This document shows, one piece after another, positions 1 to 8,607 of a stretch of 64,000 nucleotides of DNA. The notes beneath the pieces are model-generated. The model was given only the letters and a program-made list of their open reading frames with translations. It ran no database searches and was not told the origin of the DNA. Position 1 is the first letter of the stretch, and every line of letters begins with the position of its first letter. The position numbers were made by a program, and so were the translations under genes. This stretch comes from Verrucomicrobiota bacterium (GTDB lineage Bacteria; Verrucomicrobiota; Verrucomicrobiae; Limisphaerales; UBA11358): contig JACZKP010000124.1 in NCBI GenBank assembly GCA_014860005.1, positions 26,024 through 90,023 on the forward strand, in the 5' to 3' direction.

Positions 1-708
1 AATTACGACGTGGCATTGTTTGAAGTCGGGCGGGTGTTCCGCAACGCAAACAATGCTACCCGTGCGGCCAAGGAAGAACGCCACATCGCCATCGCGCTCA
101 CGGGAAAACGGCAGCCGGGTTTCTGGAGTGGCGAGGAACGCGAGGCAAAATTCGAGCTGACGGACCTCAAGGGTTTCGTAGAGGAACTCTTGGAACAATT
201 CGGCGTCCGCGGTGTCACTTTCACCGCCCGGACTGAGAATCCAGAGTTGTTTCTCGAATCCGCCGTCATCGCGCTGGGCGGCAAGCTGCCGCTGGGTGAA
301 TTGGGGCTTTTTTCGCCCAGACTGGCGAAGCAGTATGATTTGCGCGACGCCGTGTTGCTCGCCGAATTGAGTTTGAATCAACTGATCGCGCGCCGGAATC
401 CCGCCAAGTCGTTCAAGCCGCTGCCGCAGTTCCCCGCCATCCGCCGCGACGTGGCGATGCTTGTGCCGGAAAGTGTGACGCACGACGCCGTGCTGCAGGC
501 TGTGCGCAAGGCGAAACCCGCCAACCTGGAAGGCGTGGAGTTGTTTGATGTGTTTCGCGGCCAGCACGTGTCTGCCGGACAGAAGAGCCTTGCGTATGCT
601 TTCGTTTACCGGCACGCCGCCCGCACACTGACAGACGCCGAAGTCAACACGGCGCACACGCAACTGGTCGAACACCTCCGGCAGAAACTGGCGGCGGTCA
701 TCCGTTGA
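1..708 (+). CDS. pheT: Phenylalanine-tRNA ligase beta subunit, C-terminal part (5' end outside window)
   Basis: Beta chain of the alpha2/beta2 enzyme that charges tRNA-Phe in the cytoplasm. The frame is open from the first base (NYDVALFEVGRVF), so the gene begins upstream and about 235 residues remain. The last ~95 residues form the FDX-ACB tRNA-binding fold typical of the PheT C-terminus, with RRDVAMLVPE, GVELFDVFRG and SLAYAFVYR. The preceding part matches the catalytically inactive synthetase-like core. The gene ends at a normal stop and is followed after 15 bases by the end of a convergent small gene. The call is firm; only the truncation by the window edge is unusual. Confidence 0.93.
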   Translation, partial: NYDVALFEVGRVFRNANNATRAAKEERHIAIALTGKRQPGFWSGEEREAKFELTDLKGFVEELLEQFGVRGVTFTARTENPELFLESAVIALGGKLPLGELGLFSPRLAKQYDLRDAVLLAELSLNQLIARRNPAKSFKPLPQFPAIRRDVAMLVPESVTHDAVLQAVRKAKPANLEGVELFDVFRGQHVSAGQKSLAYAFVYRHAARTLTDAEVNTAHTQLVEHLRQKLAAVIR

Positions 709-723
709 CGGATCGTTTGCGGT

Positions 724-1008
724 TCAGCCTTCGCCCCGCGGAGTTTTGAAGAACCGCCGCTTCGCACTGCGAAATACACCACGCGATTTGCGCAGCAGCC
801 GTCTGGCCCAAATGAATTCCGTGCCCAAGATCGCCAAGCCAAGCGGAATCACAATGATTGCTGGCCCGGGCAACACCACCATCGCCACACCGAGCAACAG
901 CACCGTGCCGCCAATGACGCCGATGATCAATCGCCGGACAAAGGGTGGCGCGTCGCGCAGGCCAACAGTTTCCCGAATCCGGTTGAGGTATTGGCGCATG
1001 CTGGCCAT
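724..1008 (-). CDS. Small PGPGW-type transmembrane protein
   Basis: A 94-residue membrane protein. A long hydrophobic stretch (about residues 27-65) can form one or two helices and contains VVLPGPAIIVIPLGLAILG, the hallmark of the PGPGW family of small membrane proteins of unknown role. Basic residues follow the hydrophobic part (WARRLLRKSRG), suggesting a cytoplasmic C-terminus. It lies 54 bases downstream of manC on the same strand and may be its last operon member. No enzymatic motif is visible. Function is unknown; identity as a real gene is supported by the family motif and good codon structure. Confidence 0.75.
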   Translation of the reverse strand: MASMRQYLNRIRETVGLRDAPPFVRRLIIGVIGGTVLLLGVAMVVLPGPAIIVIPLGLAILGTEFIWARRLLRKSRGVFRSAKRRFFKTPRGEG

Positions 1009-1062
1009 GGGTGGCTCAGGAATCTGGGGATTGCCTCAACGAACGCGCCACGGCGATGCGCG

Positions 1063-2196
1063 TCAAACCAGCCTCCGCAACTTCGCGTGTTCAGCCATTT
1101 TCTTGACCAGTTCCTTGACCTTCTGCGCCTGGCTCTTGTGGGCAAGGAGCACGGCATCGTCCGTTTGCACGAGAATGGAATCTCGCAAACCCACTACGGC
1201 GATGGGCGTGCGTCGGGCCTTGCTGCGCGCGTCGTAGATGATGTTCCGCGCCGCGTCCACATGAATGAAGTCTGCCACCGCGCAGTTGCCTTCGGGGTCC
1301 GCCTTGAGATGACGCGCCAGCGCCGTCCACGAACCAAGATCGTCCCATGCAAACGCGCCGTCAGCGACGATGACGTTGTGCGCCTTCTCCATCAGAGCGT
1401 AATCAATCGAAACCCGCTTGATGTCGGGATATTCCCTGGCCAGCACCTTGGCAAGTTTGGTGGAATTGCCTGCTACTTTGAACCAACGCTGGCAGGCTTC
1501 ATACATTTCCGGCTGATGTTTCTGCAAACCCTCCGTCACCGTCACGAAGCTCCAGATGAACATGCCCGCGTTCCAGCGATACTGGCCGCTCTGTAAATAA
1601 CCCAACGCGGTGTCGTAATTGGGCTTTTCGACGAACTGCTCGGCGCGATGGAAAACCGTCTTGTAGCTCTTCACGCCCACCGGCGGCGGCAACGCCTCGC
1701 CCACGCGGATGTAACCATACCCTGTGTTCGGTTCGGTCGGCTTGATGCCAATCGTGACAATGGCCTGTCCGCGTGAAGCCAGATCAAACGTATCCGCGAG
1801 CACCTGCTGAAATTTCTTCTCCTCGGGCATCACGTGATCGGCGGGCAGCACCGCCATCACACCGGTTGTGGACCGCGCGCCCACCAACGCGGCGCCCAGT
1901 GTGACTGCGGCGCAGGTGTCGCGCCCGATTGGTTCCGCCACGACGTTGTCCTTGGGCAGCTTGGGCAGTTGTTTCCGCACCTCCGCCGCCTGGGCTGCGT
2001 TCGTGATGACGAAGATGTTCCTGAGCGGCACGAGCGGTGTCACGCGATCCACGGCCTGTTGCAGAAATGAACGGTCGCCCAACAGCTTGATGAGTTGCTT
2101 GGGTGTCTGCTCGCGGCTGACGGGCCAGAAACGCTCGCCGCGACCGCCGGCCATGATGATCACGAAACGGTCTTTGTTGTCGGTTTTGGTTTTCAT
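1063..2196 (-). CDS. manC: Mannose-1-phosphate guanylyltransferase
   Basis: Makes GDP-mannose from mannose-1-phosphate and GTP, feeding surface polysaccharide synthesis. The 377-residue protein starts with the nucleotidyltransferase signature (IIMAGGRGERFWPVSR followed by PKQ), and carries AVLPADHVM, FVEKPNYDTA and the GMFIWS segment of the family. There is no C-terminal phosphomannose isomerase domain, so this is the short, single-function form. It starts 13 bases after the HEPN gene and probably shares a transcript with it and trpA. The ATG at 2196 fits the usual N-terminus, a few residues before the loop. Specificity for GDP-mannose over related sugars is inferred from family features. Confidence 0.88.
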   Translation of the reverse strand: MKTKTDNKDRFVIIMAGGRGERFWPVSREQTPKQLIKLLGDRSFLQQAVDRVTPLVPLRNIFVITNAAQAAEVRKQLPKLPKDNVVAEPIGRDTCAAVTLGAALVGARSTTGVMAVLPADHVMPEEKKFQQVLADTFDLASRGQAIVTIGIKPTEPNTGYGYIRVGEALPPPVGVKSYKTVFHRAEQFVEKPNYDTALGYLQSGQYRWNAGMFIWSFVTVTEGLQKHQPEMYEACQRWFKVAGNSTKLAKVLAREYPDIKRVSIDYALMEKAHNVIVADGAFAWDDLGSWTALARHLKADPEGNCAVADFIHVDAARNIIYDARSKARRTPIAVVGLRDSILVQTDDAVLLAHKSQAQKVKELVKKMAEHAKLRRLV

Positions 2197-2209
2197 ATAG
2201 TCAAAATAC

Positions 2210-3553
2210 TTACGTCAATGCCATTGTTTCTAAATGTTCAACAAATGGGTCTTTCGCAGAAAAGCGGTCAGAACTAAGAAGTGCGTTTCTAATGGCTGTC
2301 CAGACAGATGTTTGAAATTGACTCAAGGTAATCAAATCGAACTCTTTTTTCCCGTGATGTAAGAATGAACTGCGAAGTGCGTAAGCCTCCTTGAAATTTT
2401 TGATTATTGCCTTTCGCTCATCAACATTGTTTGCGGTCAGATAAGCTAAGCGTTGTCCAAGCAAACCTTGGATCGGTTCGTTCGAGTTTTTGAGTAAAAG
2501 GGTTTCCAATGCTGCGGTTGAGAAGACAAGCTTTTCTTGAATGCTTCTCGACGCTACACCTTGGCTGTAAAGAGACATCGTATCGAAAACCAATGCCTCG
2601 AACTTGGTTCTGTCGGATTTGGCGACGATTTTACTTATTCGGTTAAATCCAAGTTCATCTAGTTGTCTTAGATCGGCGTTACGGATTGTGTATGTGTAAT
2701 CATTCGGTGATTCAAGTTGCTGCGTTCTGGATGGTGGCCCGCTTTGCCAAACAATGAACGAGGTTTGCGGCAGTAAGACGTGCCCTAGCTTTCCAAAACT
2801 CGCTGGCATGTCAGGCTTGAGCGCAGACGGGCAAAAGAACCGCAAAATTACGAGGGCTCTGTCCGTTTCCTCGTGAATGATTTGGAAGGATTTTTCCTTA
2901 TCCGCTCGCAGGATCATTCTCGCCAACACCATTCCTTGATAGGTCTTTCGAAATGTCTCGAATCGCGCGTGGACGTCTTTTTTACTTTGAGTGCCGGCCG
3001 ACGCGGCTTGCGCTTCCCATGTTTCAATTTGTTCGCGTCTAATATAGTCGAGAGTCACCCGCCCTATGACAAGTGGTTCTTCGATTGCAAGATGAGTCAG
3101 GCAGATGCCGACATTTCGAGACAAAACACTTTCGTCCGTTTTTGTGGACAAGAATTCCGTAACAGTTACCTCTGCTGGAAGCTCTCCTTTATATTTTTTC
3201 TCCAACCATTCCATGGTTGCAGTCACGACGAACTCGACGCTGAGAATATCTTTGATTTGGGGCAGGGTGCAAAAATCGGAAATGCGGCTCTTAAAAAGTT
3301 TGAAATCTTCAAGGACCAAGCCGACCAAACCTTTCCCTGTATCGAAAACCATCCCTTGCTGTTCGCCGAATCGATTCACCAGGCCCGTCCACTTTATATT
3401 GGGTGCTGAAATTGCCGGAACGATTCGTTCGCTGTCTGACCCCTTAGTTGGACTTGTTCCTCTTGGTGGCGGAGTTGGTGTTAATTTGGGGAGGAAATTC
3501 TCAATTGCTTTATCGAAAGCATTCCTTGCAGCGGGTTGGAGTTGAAGGTCCAT
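2210..3553 (-). CDS. HEPN-domain protein, ApeA-like
   Basis: A 447-residue protein. The last ~130 residues look like an ApeA-type HEPN domain: LVFSTAALETLL, then LLGQRLAYLTANN, then ALRSSFLHHG. The last block contains an R-x4-H motif (R394 to H399), the catalytic signature of HEPN ribonucleases. The first ~300 residues are not recognised; in ApeA such regions precede HEPN and are thought to sense phage. The gene is clearly richer in A+T than its neighbours. It fits tightly between trpA (9 bases) and manC (13 bases). No membrane segment or signal peptide is seen. Defence function is inferred from the family; a different RNA-targeting or toxin role is possible. Confidence 0.6.
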   Translation of the reverse strand: MDLQLQPAARNAFDKAIENFLPKLTPTPPPRGTSPTKGSDSERIVPAISAPNIKWTGLVNRFGEQQGMVFDTGKGLVGLVLEDFKLFKSRISDFCTLPQIKDILSVEFVVTATMEWLEKKYKGELPAEVTVTEFLSTKTDESVLSRNVGICLTHLAIEEPLVIGRVTLDYIRREQIETWEAQAASAGTQSKKDVHARFETFRKTYQGMVLARMILRADKEKSFQIIHEETDRALVILRFFCPSALKPDMPASFGKLGHVLLPQTSFIVWQSGPPSRTQQLESPNDYTYTIRNADLRQLDELGFNRISKIVAKSDRTKFEALVFDTMSLYSQGVASRSIQEKLVFSTAALETLLLKNSNEPIQGLLGQRLAYLTANNVDERKAIIKNFKEAYALRSSFLHHGKKEFDLITLSQFQTSVWTAIRNALLSSDRFSAKDPFVEHLETMALT

Positions 3554-3562
3554 TTCAAATCT

Positions 3563-4363
3563 TCAAACTGACTTCACCGCGTCCGCCAACGACTTCACGA
3601 ACGCGCTCACGCGTTCGGCCAGTTCCGGCGACTTTCCGTACTGCCCAATTTGATTCACAATGGCGCTGCCCACCACACAACCGTCCGCCTCCTTCGCCAC
3701 GGCTCGCGCCTGCTCTGGATTCGAGATGCCGAAACCCACCGCAATCGGCAGCGTCGTGTGCGCGCGAATCTTCGCCACCTGTTGCGTGAGATTCGACGCT
3801 ACCTCGCTCTGCATACCGGTGACGCCCTCGCGTGAAATGTAATAAATGAAACCCGCGCCTCGTTTCACGATCTGCGCCATGCGGTCTTCCGGGGTCGTGG
3901 GGGCCACCAGATAAATCTGGCACATTCCCGCCTTGGTCATGAGCATTTCATAATTGTCACTCTCTTCCGGTGGCAGATCGAGCACAAGCAAACCATCCAC
4001 GCCCGCCTTCGCGGCATCTTTGATGAAGCGTTCCATGCCGACCTTGTGAATCAGGTTGAAGTAAATGTAGAGAACGACGGGAATCTGCGATTCGCGCCGG
4101 ATGGCACCCACGGTTTCCAGCAGTTTGGGCGGCGTGGTGCCGGATTCCAGTCCGCGCTGGGCGGCGAGTTGATTCACCAACCCATCGGCGAGTGGATCAC
4201 TAAACGGCACGCCCAGTTCAAGGATGTCCACCCCCACGCGATCAAACGCGAGCGCGAATTGGCGTGTGGCTTCCAGATTCGGATCCCCGGCGCCGATATA
4301 GACGACAAACGCCTTTTTGTCCTCGCGCTTCAGGCGTGCGAAACGTTCCACGATACGATTCAT
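3563..4363 (-). CDS. trpA: Tryptophan synthase alpha chain
   Basis: Cleaves indole-3-glycerol phosphate to indole and glyceraldehyde-3-phosphate; indole is passed to TrpB. The 266-residue TIM barrel shows both catalytic acids in context: VDILELGVPFSDPLADG (Glu) and GVDGLLVLDLPPEE (Asp). The late loops GFGISNPEQA and DGCVVGSAIV match the phosphate-binding region. Length is normal. trpB is not in the window, so the trp genes are at least partly scattered, or trpB lies elsewhere. It heads a minus-strand run with the HEPN gene and manC. Confidence 0.95.
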   Translation of the reverse strand: MNRIVERFARLKREDKKAFVVYIGAGDPNLEATRQFALAFDRVGVDILELGVPFSDPLADGLVNQLAAQRGLESGTTPPKLLETVGAIRRESQIPVVLYIYFNLIHKVGMERFIKDAAKAGVDGLLVLDLPPEESDNYEMLMTKAGMCQIYLVAPTTPEDRMAQIVKRGAGFIYYISREGVTGMQSEVASNLTQQVAKIRAHTTLPIAVGFGISNPEQARAVAKEADGCVVGSAIVNQIGQYGKSPELAERVSAFVKSLADAVKSV

Positions 4364-4482
4364 TCGGCGCGGATTGTTCCGACGCAGGTGGCGGGTTGCA
4401 AGTTTGGAGTTCTGGTGCGGGCCAACACAACTTTGGGTTCATTTAGGACTGGTGTGGAGGGGGTGTGCCTTTAAACGCACAG

Positions 4483-4510
4483 TTTACAGAGTTGTCAGCC
4501 GTCGTAGAAT
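4483..4510 (+). promoter_or_regulatory. Possible sigma-70-type promoter upstream of secreted-protein gene
   Basis: TTTACA (4483-4488) and TAGAAT (4505-4510) are separated by 16 bases in the 156-base gap between divergent trpA and the secreted-protein gene. Both hexamers are near consensus. The start codon chosen for the gene (4520) lies only ten bases after the -10 box, so a transcript from here would be almost leaderless or the true start codon lies further in. Confidence 0.35.
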
Positions 4511-4519
4511 CCAAAACGT

Positions 4520-5527
4520 GTGAGAACCATCTCCATTATTCGCAGCATCAGCGCGATTCCACTGCGTCGGACAATTGCGTTCGCCACCGGTCTGGTTGTC
4601 TTTGCGAACGTCAGGGGAGAACTGATCGTTTACGATGGTTTTGACTATCCGCATGGGGCGTCATTGGAAGGACGCGGCTATGATGGGTTTCATTGGGGAA
4701 CAAATCGCTGGCTGAAGCACTACGCAACTTCAGACTGGTTTGTGTTTTCCAATAGTCTGGCGCATCCCTCGATCCCCACAACCGGCGGCCATGTTGCGGA
4801 AACCAACAACATCCACGGTGCTGACTACGAGCGGAAGTTCGTGACTCACGTCCTTGGCGATGACGAGTCAGTGTGGTTTAGCTTTCTGGTGAAGATTACC
4901 CAAGGGGCCACTTGGAACTTTTCGTTCACATCCTCTGGACTGAGTTCGAGTCAGATCAGTGTGCAAGGGTTCGATTACCGCATTCAGGCTCGAATTGGTC
5001 AAGGTTACTCTGGAAGCACGAACATGGTCGAGCTAGGGCAAAACACCACCCGCTTGATTGTTGGGCGCTATCGTTATTCCGCATCCGATGTGGAGCAACT
5101 CGACTTGTGGGTTGACCCCGACATAGCATCAGAGCCACAGCCGGGTGGCGCCAGCAGTTCCAACCACATTGTCCATGTGCGCCAACTCGATTCGGAACCA
5201 GATCGAATTGACAGCGTTTTGTTGGAAGACCGATCCATCGGGTCACTGGCTTTTGACGAACTGCGGGTGGGAACCCGTTGGGCCGATGTGATCTCCCGCG
5301 CCTTGGACAGCGTGATTATCGACAGTATTGCAGCAACCGGAAATGAGATCACTTTAGAAATGAGCCGCCTGACGCCCGGTGCAACTACCACCGTGGAACG
5401 CGCCACTGAACTGTTTGCTCCTCAATGGGAGAGTGTCGGCACTTTTGTTCCATCAGTGCGATCAACCAACTGGGCAGAGCTTCTGCCAGCCGGAGACCGT
5501 CAGTTCTATCGCGTTCGCACAAGATGA
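4520..5527 (+). CDS. Secreted protein with C-terminal FYRV module, function unknown
   Basis: A 335-residue exported protein. Residues 1-33 form a signal peptide (basic start, hydrophobic TIAFATGLVVFANVRG). The mature part begins ELIVYDGFDYPHGASLEG, a start seen in many secreted proteins of Verrucomicrobia and Planctomycetes with a jelly-roll, lectin-like fold. A final ~70-residue module (ITLEMSRLTPGATTTVERA ... WESVGTF ... QFYRVRTR) resembles modules in two cytochromes of this window. GTG at 4520 is the only convenient start before the signal peptide. No catalytic motif is visible. It stands alone between trpA and coaX. Surface or extracellular carbohydrate interaction is only a guess. Confidence 0.6.
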   Translation: MRTISIIRSISAIPLRRTIAFATGLVVFANVRGELIVYDGFDYPHGASLEGRGYDGFHWGTNRWLKHYATSDWFVFSNSLAHPSIPTTGGHVAETNNIHGADYERKFVTHVLGDDESVWFSFLVKITQGATWNFSFTSSGLSSSQISVQGFDYRIQARIGQGYSGSTNMVELGQNTTRLIVGRYRYSASDVEQLDLWVDPDIASEPQPGGASSSNHIVHVRQLDSEPDRIDSVLLEDRSIGSLAFDELRVGTRWADVISRALDSVIIDSIAATGNEITLEMSRLTPGATTTVERATELFAPQWESVGTFVPSVRSTNWAELLPAGDRQFYRVRTR

Positions 5528-5599
5528 AGGATGCAAGCAGGACCGGACGATGAGCAGTTAGTGGCTGAGTCGCGCGCTAAACACAAAAATAGACGGCAG

Positions 5600-6358
5600 T
5601 CATTTCCTTCCGCAGGTCGCCTTCCACACCAGTCTTAATCCTTCCAGCGTCAAATTCGGCTCGATGTCTGAAATCTGCGCCAGCTTCGACGCAATCAACT
5701 TCGCATAACCGCCCGTCGCCACGACGGGGAGGCGGCGGGCTTTCAACTCCCGTTTCAGTTCCGACAGCAGCCCGCGAATTAGTCCGCGATAGCCATGCAC
5801 TGCGCCCACCAGCATCGCGTGTTCGGTGCTCTTGCCGATAGCGGATTGCACCTCGCGAATCTTGATGCGCGGCAGCAGCGCCGTCTTCTCGTGCAGATAA
5901 TCCGTCATCGCCGCCAGGCCGGGCGCGATGATGCCGCCGATGTAGTTGCCGCGCGCGTCCACCACGTCGAACGTCACCGCCGTGCCGAAATCCACCACTA
6001 CCACCGGCGCGCCGAAGTGATGCCGCGCCGCCACCGCGTTCGCCAAACGGTCCGGACCAATGCTGTCCGGCCGGGGATAATCAATACCCACCCCACGCAA
6101 GGTTTTGGGCGTGAGTTCGAGGCTGGCCAGTTTCCATCGTTGCCGGACGGCGCGTTTCGCGAGCGGCGTCACGCGCGGCACCACACTGCACACCACCACG
6201 CCGTCCAGGCACGCCTGGCCAACAAAGCGCGTCAATGCCGCCATGGCTTTTCCCGTCCGCCACGCCGCAGTTGGAATATCGGTCTGCCGCACCACCCGGC
6301 ACTCGGTTGCGAGGCCGACGTGCGTGTTCGTGTTGCCGATGTCGAAAAGCAAAATCAT
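5600..6358 (-). CDS. coaX: Type III pantothenate kinase
   Basis: Phosphorylates pantothenate, the first step of coenzyme A synthesis. The 252 residues carry the ASKHA-fold phosphate loops: LLFDIGNTNTHVGL at the N-terminus, VDFGTAVTFDVV near residue 120, GGIIAPGLAAM and ATGGYAKLI. Pro-Asp-Ser-Ile-Gly-Pro-Asp-Arg, conserved in this family, is present as PDSIGPDRLANA. Length matches the family. It is the last gene of the minus-strand group nadC-birA-coaX, an arrangement seen in several phyla. A repeat-like spacer of 127 bases separates it from birA. Confidence 0.95.
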   Translation of the reverse strand: MILLFDIGNTNTHVGLATECRVVRQTDIPTAAWRTGKAMAALTRFVGQACLDGVVVCSVVPRVTPLAKRAVRQRWKLASLELTPKTLRGVGIDYPRPDSIGPDRLANAVAARHHFGAPVVVVDFGTAVTFDVVDARGNYIGGIIAPGLAAMTDYLHEKTALLPRIKIREVQSAIGKSTEHAMLVGAVHGYRGLIRGLLSELKRELKARRLPVVATGGYAKLIASKLAQISDIEPNLTLEGLRLVWKATCGRK

Positions 6359-6485
6359 GGTTGAATATCCGAATGTCGAAATCAGAAGTCAGAAATTCGA
6401 ATTAATAATTCCCCGCCATTCGCACGCCCTGCTCGGGCTTCGGTTTTCGGACCTCTTGATGGCTTCGGATTTAGGATTTCGGGTT
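6359..6485. repeat. Decayed low-complexity intergenic repeat between birA and coaX
   Basis: This spacer is much richer in A+T than its surroundings and is built of variants of short words. One end reads GAATATCCGAATGTCGAAAT then CAGAAGTCAGAAATTCGAAT; the other reads TTCGGATTTAGGATTTCGGG. Read on the minus strand these are variants of CCGAAATCCTAAATCCGAAG. Such tracts are frequent in Planctomycetes and Verrucomicrobia intergenic DNA. No coding sense was found. Confidence 0.45.
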
Positions 6486-7463
6486 TCATTTCTCCAAAGT
6501 CACATCGCCACCAATGACGCGCTCCAGATGGCCGTGCTCCGTGCGCAGTAGCAGCGCGCCGTCGTTGTCCAGTGCTTCCGCACGCCCGCGCAGTTTGCGG
6601 TCGCCAATGTTGATCACCACCTGCTGGCCGAGGGTGGTGCAGTGTTTTTCCCACTCGTCCGCCACGGCGGAAAACTGGCCGGCGCCGATTCGCGCGTAAT
6701 CCTCGTCCAACGCACGCAACAGTTCAGTGGCCAGTTCTGGCCGGGAAACTGCGCTGCCCAGTTCCTGTCTCAACGAGGTCACGGTCTTGCGCAATTCCGA
6801 CGGAAACTCCGCGGCTGCGAGATTTACATCCACGCCAATGCCGAGAATCATGTGGCGGACGCGGTCCAGTTCGGCGCTCAACTCAGTGAGGATGCCAGCC
6901 ACTTTGCGACCGTGAATGAGGATGTCATTGGGCCATTTGATCTGGACCGGCAGGGCGGTGAAATGATGGATTGCCCGCCGCAACGCGGTGGCGGCGGCCA
7001 CGGTCAATTGCGTCGCCTCCTGCGGGCGCAGGTCGGGCCGCAGCAACACGGAAAACCACAGCCCTTTTCGCGCCGGTGAAATCCAGTGGCGTCCCAGCCG
7101 GCCCCGGCCCTTTGTTTGGGCCTCGGCGAACACCACCACACCCTCCTTCACGCCATCGCGCGCGAACTTCTCGATGACGTCGTTGGTCGAAGTGGTCTTC
7201 TCAAAGACATGAATATCGCGGCCAATGACTTTGGTCTTGCCGAGCCGCGAAAGTAGGTCATCCGCGTGCAGCACATCCGGTGCGTTCACCAATCGGTAGC
7301 CGAGATGCGGACTCGCCTCGATTTCGTAACCCAGCCCGCGCAATTCCTCGATGCGGGCCCAAATGGCGGCGCGGCTGATGCGCAAGTGTTCCGCCAGTTC
7401 CGCACCTGAAACGCCGTCAGGGTTGGCACGCAGCGCAGAGAGGATTTGAGCGTCAATGGTCAT
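6486..7463 (-). CDS. birA: Biotin-[acetyl-CoA-carboxylase] ligase and biotin-operon repressor
   Basis: Activates biotin as biotinyl-AMP and attaches it to the BCCP subunit of acetyl-CoA carboxylase; accB is also in this window. The 325 residues start with a winged helix-turn-helix (VSGAELAEHLRISRAAIWAR, residues ~18-40), so a DNA-binding repressor role is likely too. The catalytic domain has TTSTNDVIEKF, the biotin loop GRGRLGRHW, KWPNDILI and a C-terminal SH3-like domain ending in VIGGDVTLEK. Length agrees with bifunctional BirA. It lies downstream of nadC and upstream of coaX. Confidence 0.95.
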   Translation of the reverse strand: MTIDAQILSALRANPDGVSGAELAEHLRISRAAIWARIEELRGLGYEIEASPHLGYRLVNAPDVLHADDLLSRLGKTKVIGRDIHVFEKTTSTNDVIEKFARDGVKEGVVVFAEAQTKGRGRLGRHWISPARKGLWFSVLLRPDLRPQEATQLTVAAATALRRAIHHFTALPVQIKWPNDILIHGRKVAGILTELSAELDRVRHMILGIGVDVNLAAAEFPSELRKTVTSLRQELGSAVSRPELATELLRALDEDYARIGAGQFSAVADEWEKHCTTLGQQVVINIGDRKLRGRAEALDNDGALLLRTEHGHLERVIGGDVTLEK

Positions 7464-7587
7464 GGGACGGCAATTGAAGCGACCAAAGTGCTCAAAGCTT
7501 CAGTTCTCACCAGCCACGAGCCAAAGCCCACGAGCTGACAGCCACGCCCGAATGCATGTTCGCTGCCCAAGGTTGGGTGTTGGATGT

Positions 7588-8442
7588 TCATCCCTCAAAA
7601 TCCAACCCGATATCCACCGCCCGCGCGGAATGGGTGAGCGCACCGACGGAAATGAAATCCACGCCTGTGCCTGCAATCGCACGAACCGTTTTCAAGTTCA
7701 CGCCGCCGCTGGCTTCGGTTTTTGCGCGACCGGCCACCAGTTTTACGGCCCGACGCAACTGTGTGAGCGTCATATTGTCGAGCAGGATAATGTCCGCCCC
7801 GGCAGCGACGGCCTGGGCGACCTGCTTGAGCGTGTCAGCTTCAACCTCGACCTTCAATTTGGGAAAACGCTTTCGCGCGCGGTTCACCGCAGCGGCAATG
7901 GCGTTGGGCTGCGCTTCGCGCAACGCGGCGAGGTGGTTGTCTTTCACCAGCACCATGTCGTGGAGGCCGAACCGGTGATTGTGTCCACCGCCGCACACCA
8001 CCGCGTATTTTTCGAAGCGCCGCCAACCGGGCGTGGTTTTTCGCGTATCGAGGATTCTGGCGCCCGTACCACAAACGGCCTCCACGTATTGCGCCGTAAG
8101 CGTGGCCACGCCGGAGAGGCGCTGAACAAAATTGAGTGCCACCCGCTCCGCCGTCAGGAGGGCGCACGCCGGGCCGGAGATTTTCAACATCGCTGCTCCT
8201 GCGCTGACGCGGTCACCATCTCGAACCAAGGGCTGCACTTTCACGCGGGGGGACATTGCCTGAAATGCGGCGACCGCAAACGCCAGTCCGGCAATGACGA
8301 GCGGCGCCCGCGCCCGCATGATTGCGGTTGCCCGCGCTCCCGGCGGCACGGTAGCGAGCGTGGTCGCGTCGCCCGAACCGATGTCCTCGGCGAAAGCGGC
8401 ACGCACGGCACGTCGGATGTCAGCAGCTCGCAACGGTTGCAC
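7588..8442 (-). CDS. nadC: Nicotinate-nucleotide pyrophosphorylase (carboxylating)
   Basis: Quinolinate phosphoribosyltransferase of de novo NAD synthesis. The core shows AEDIGSGDATT, VALNFVQRLSGVATLT, RILDTRKTTPGWR, CGGGHNHRFGL and VKDNHLA, with the C-terminal barrel ending VDFISVGALTHSA. The frame is open to a TTG at 8550 (320 residues), but the extra N-terminal part (RTGFFQPPKTRPHD) looks unlike the family. GTG at 8442 gives 284 residues, the usual size, and is chosen here; the start is uncertain. The gene is divergent from mpl and leads the nadC-birA-coaX group. Confidence 0.92.
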   Translation of the reverse strand: MQPLRAADIRRAVRAAFAEDIGSGDATTLATVPPGARATAIMRARAPLVIAGLAFAVAAFQAMSPRVKVQPLVRDGDRVSAGAAMLKISGPACALLTAERVALNFVQRLSGVATLTAQYVEAVCGTGARILDTRKTTPGWRRFEKYAVVCGGGHNHRFGLHDMVLVKDNHLAALREAQPNAIAAAVNRARKRFPKLKVEVEADTLKQVAQAVAAGADIILLDNMTLTQLRRAVKLVAGRAKTEASGGVNLKTVRAIAGTGVDFISVGALTHSARAVDIGLDFEG

Positions 8443-8607
8443 GGCGCGAGCATGTGGCCAGTCTGTTTGCCGGAAAAGGAAAAATCGTTTCGATGGCCAG
8501 ATCGCATCGTGTGGTCTGGTTTTCGGTGGCTGGAAGAATCCTGTGCGCAACGAGCCTGGACACTTCCGGCTTTCCTGCGGTTCAAATCCAACTATCTTCG
8601 TTGCGGT

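Noticed and set aside
7456..8607. Upstream extension of the mpl frame
   Set aside because: The 384 extra residues are antisense to nadC and low in family character; the Mpl fold starts at ATG 8608.
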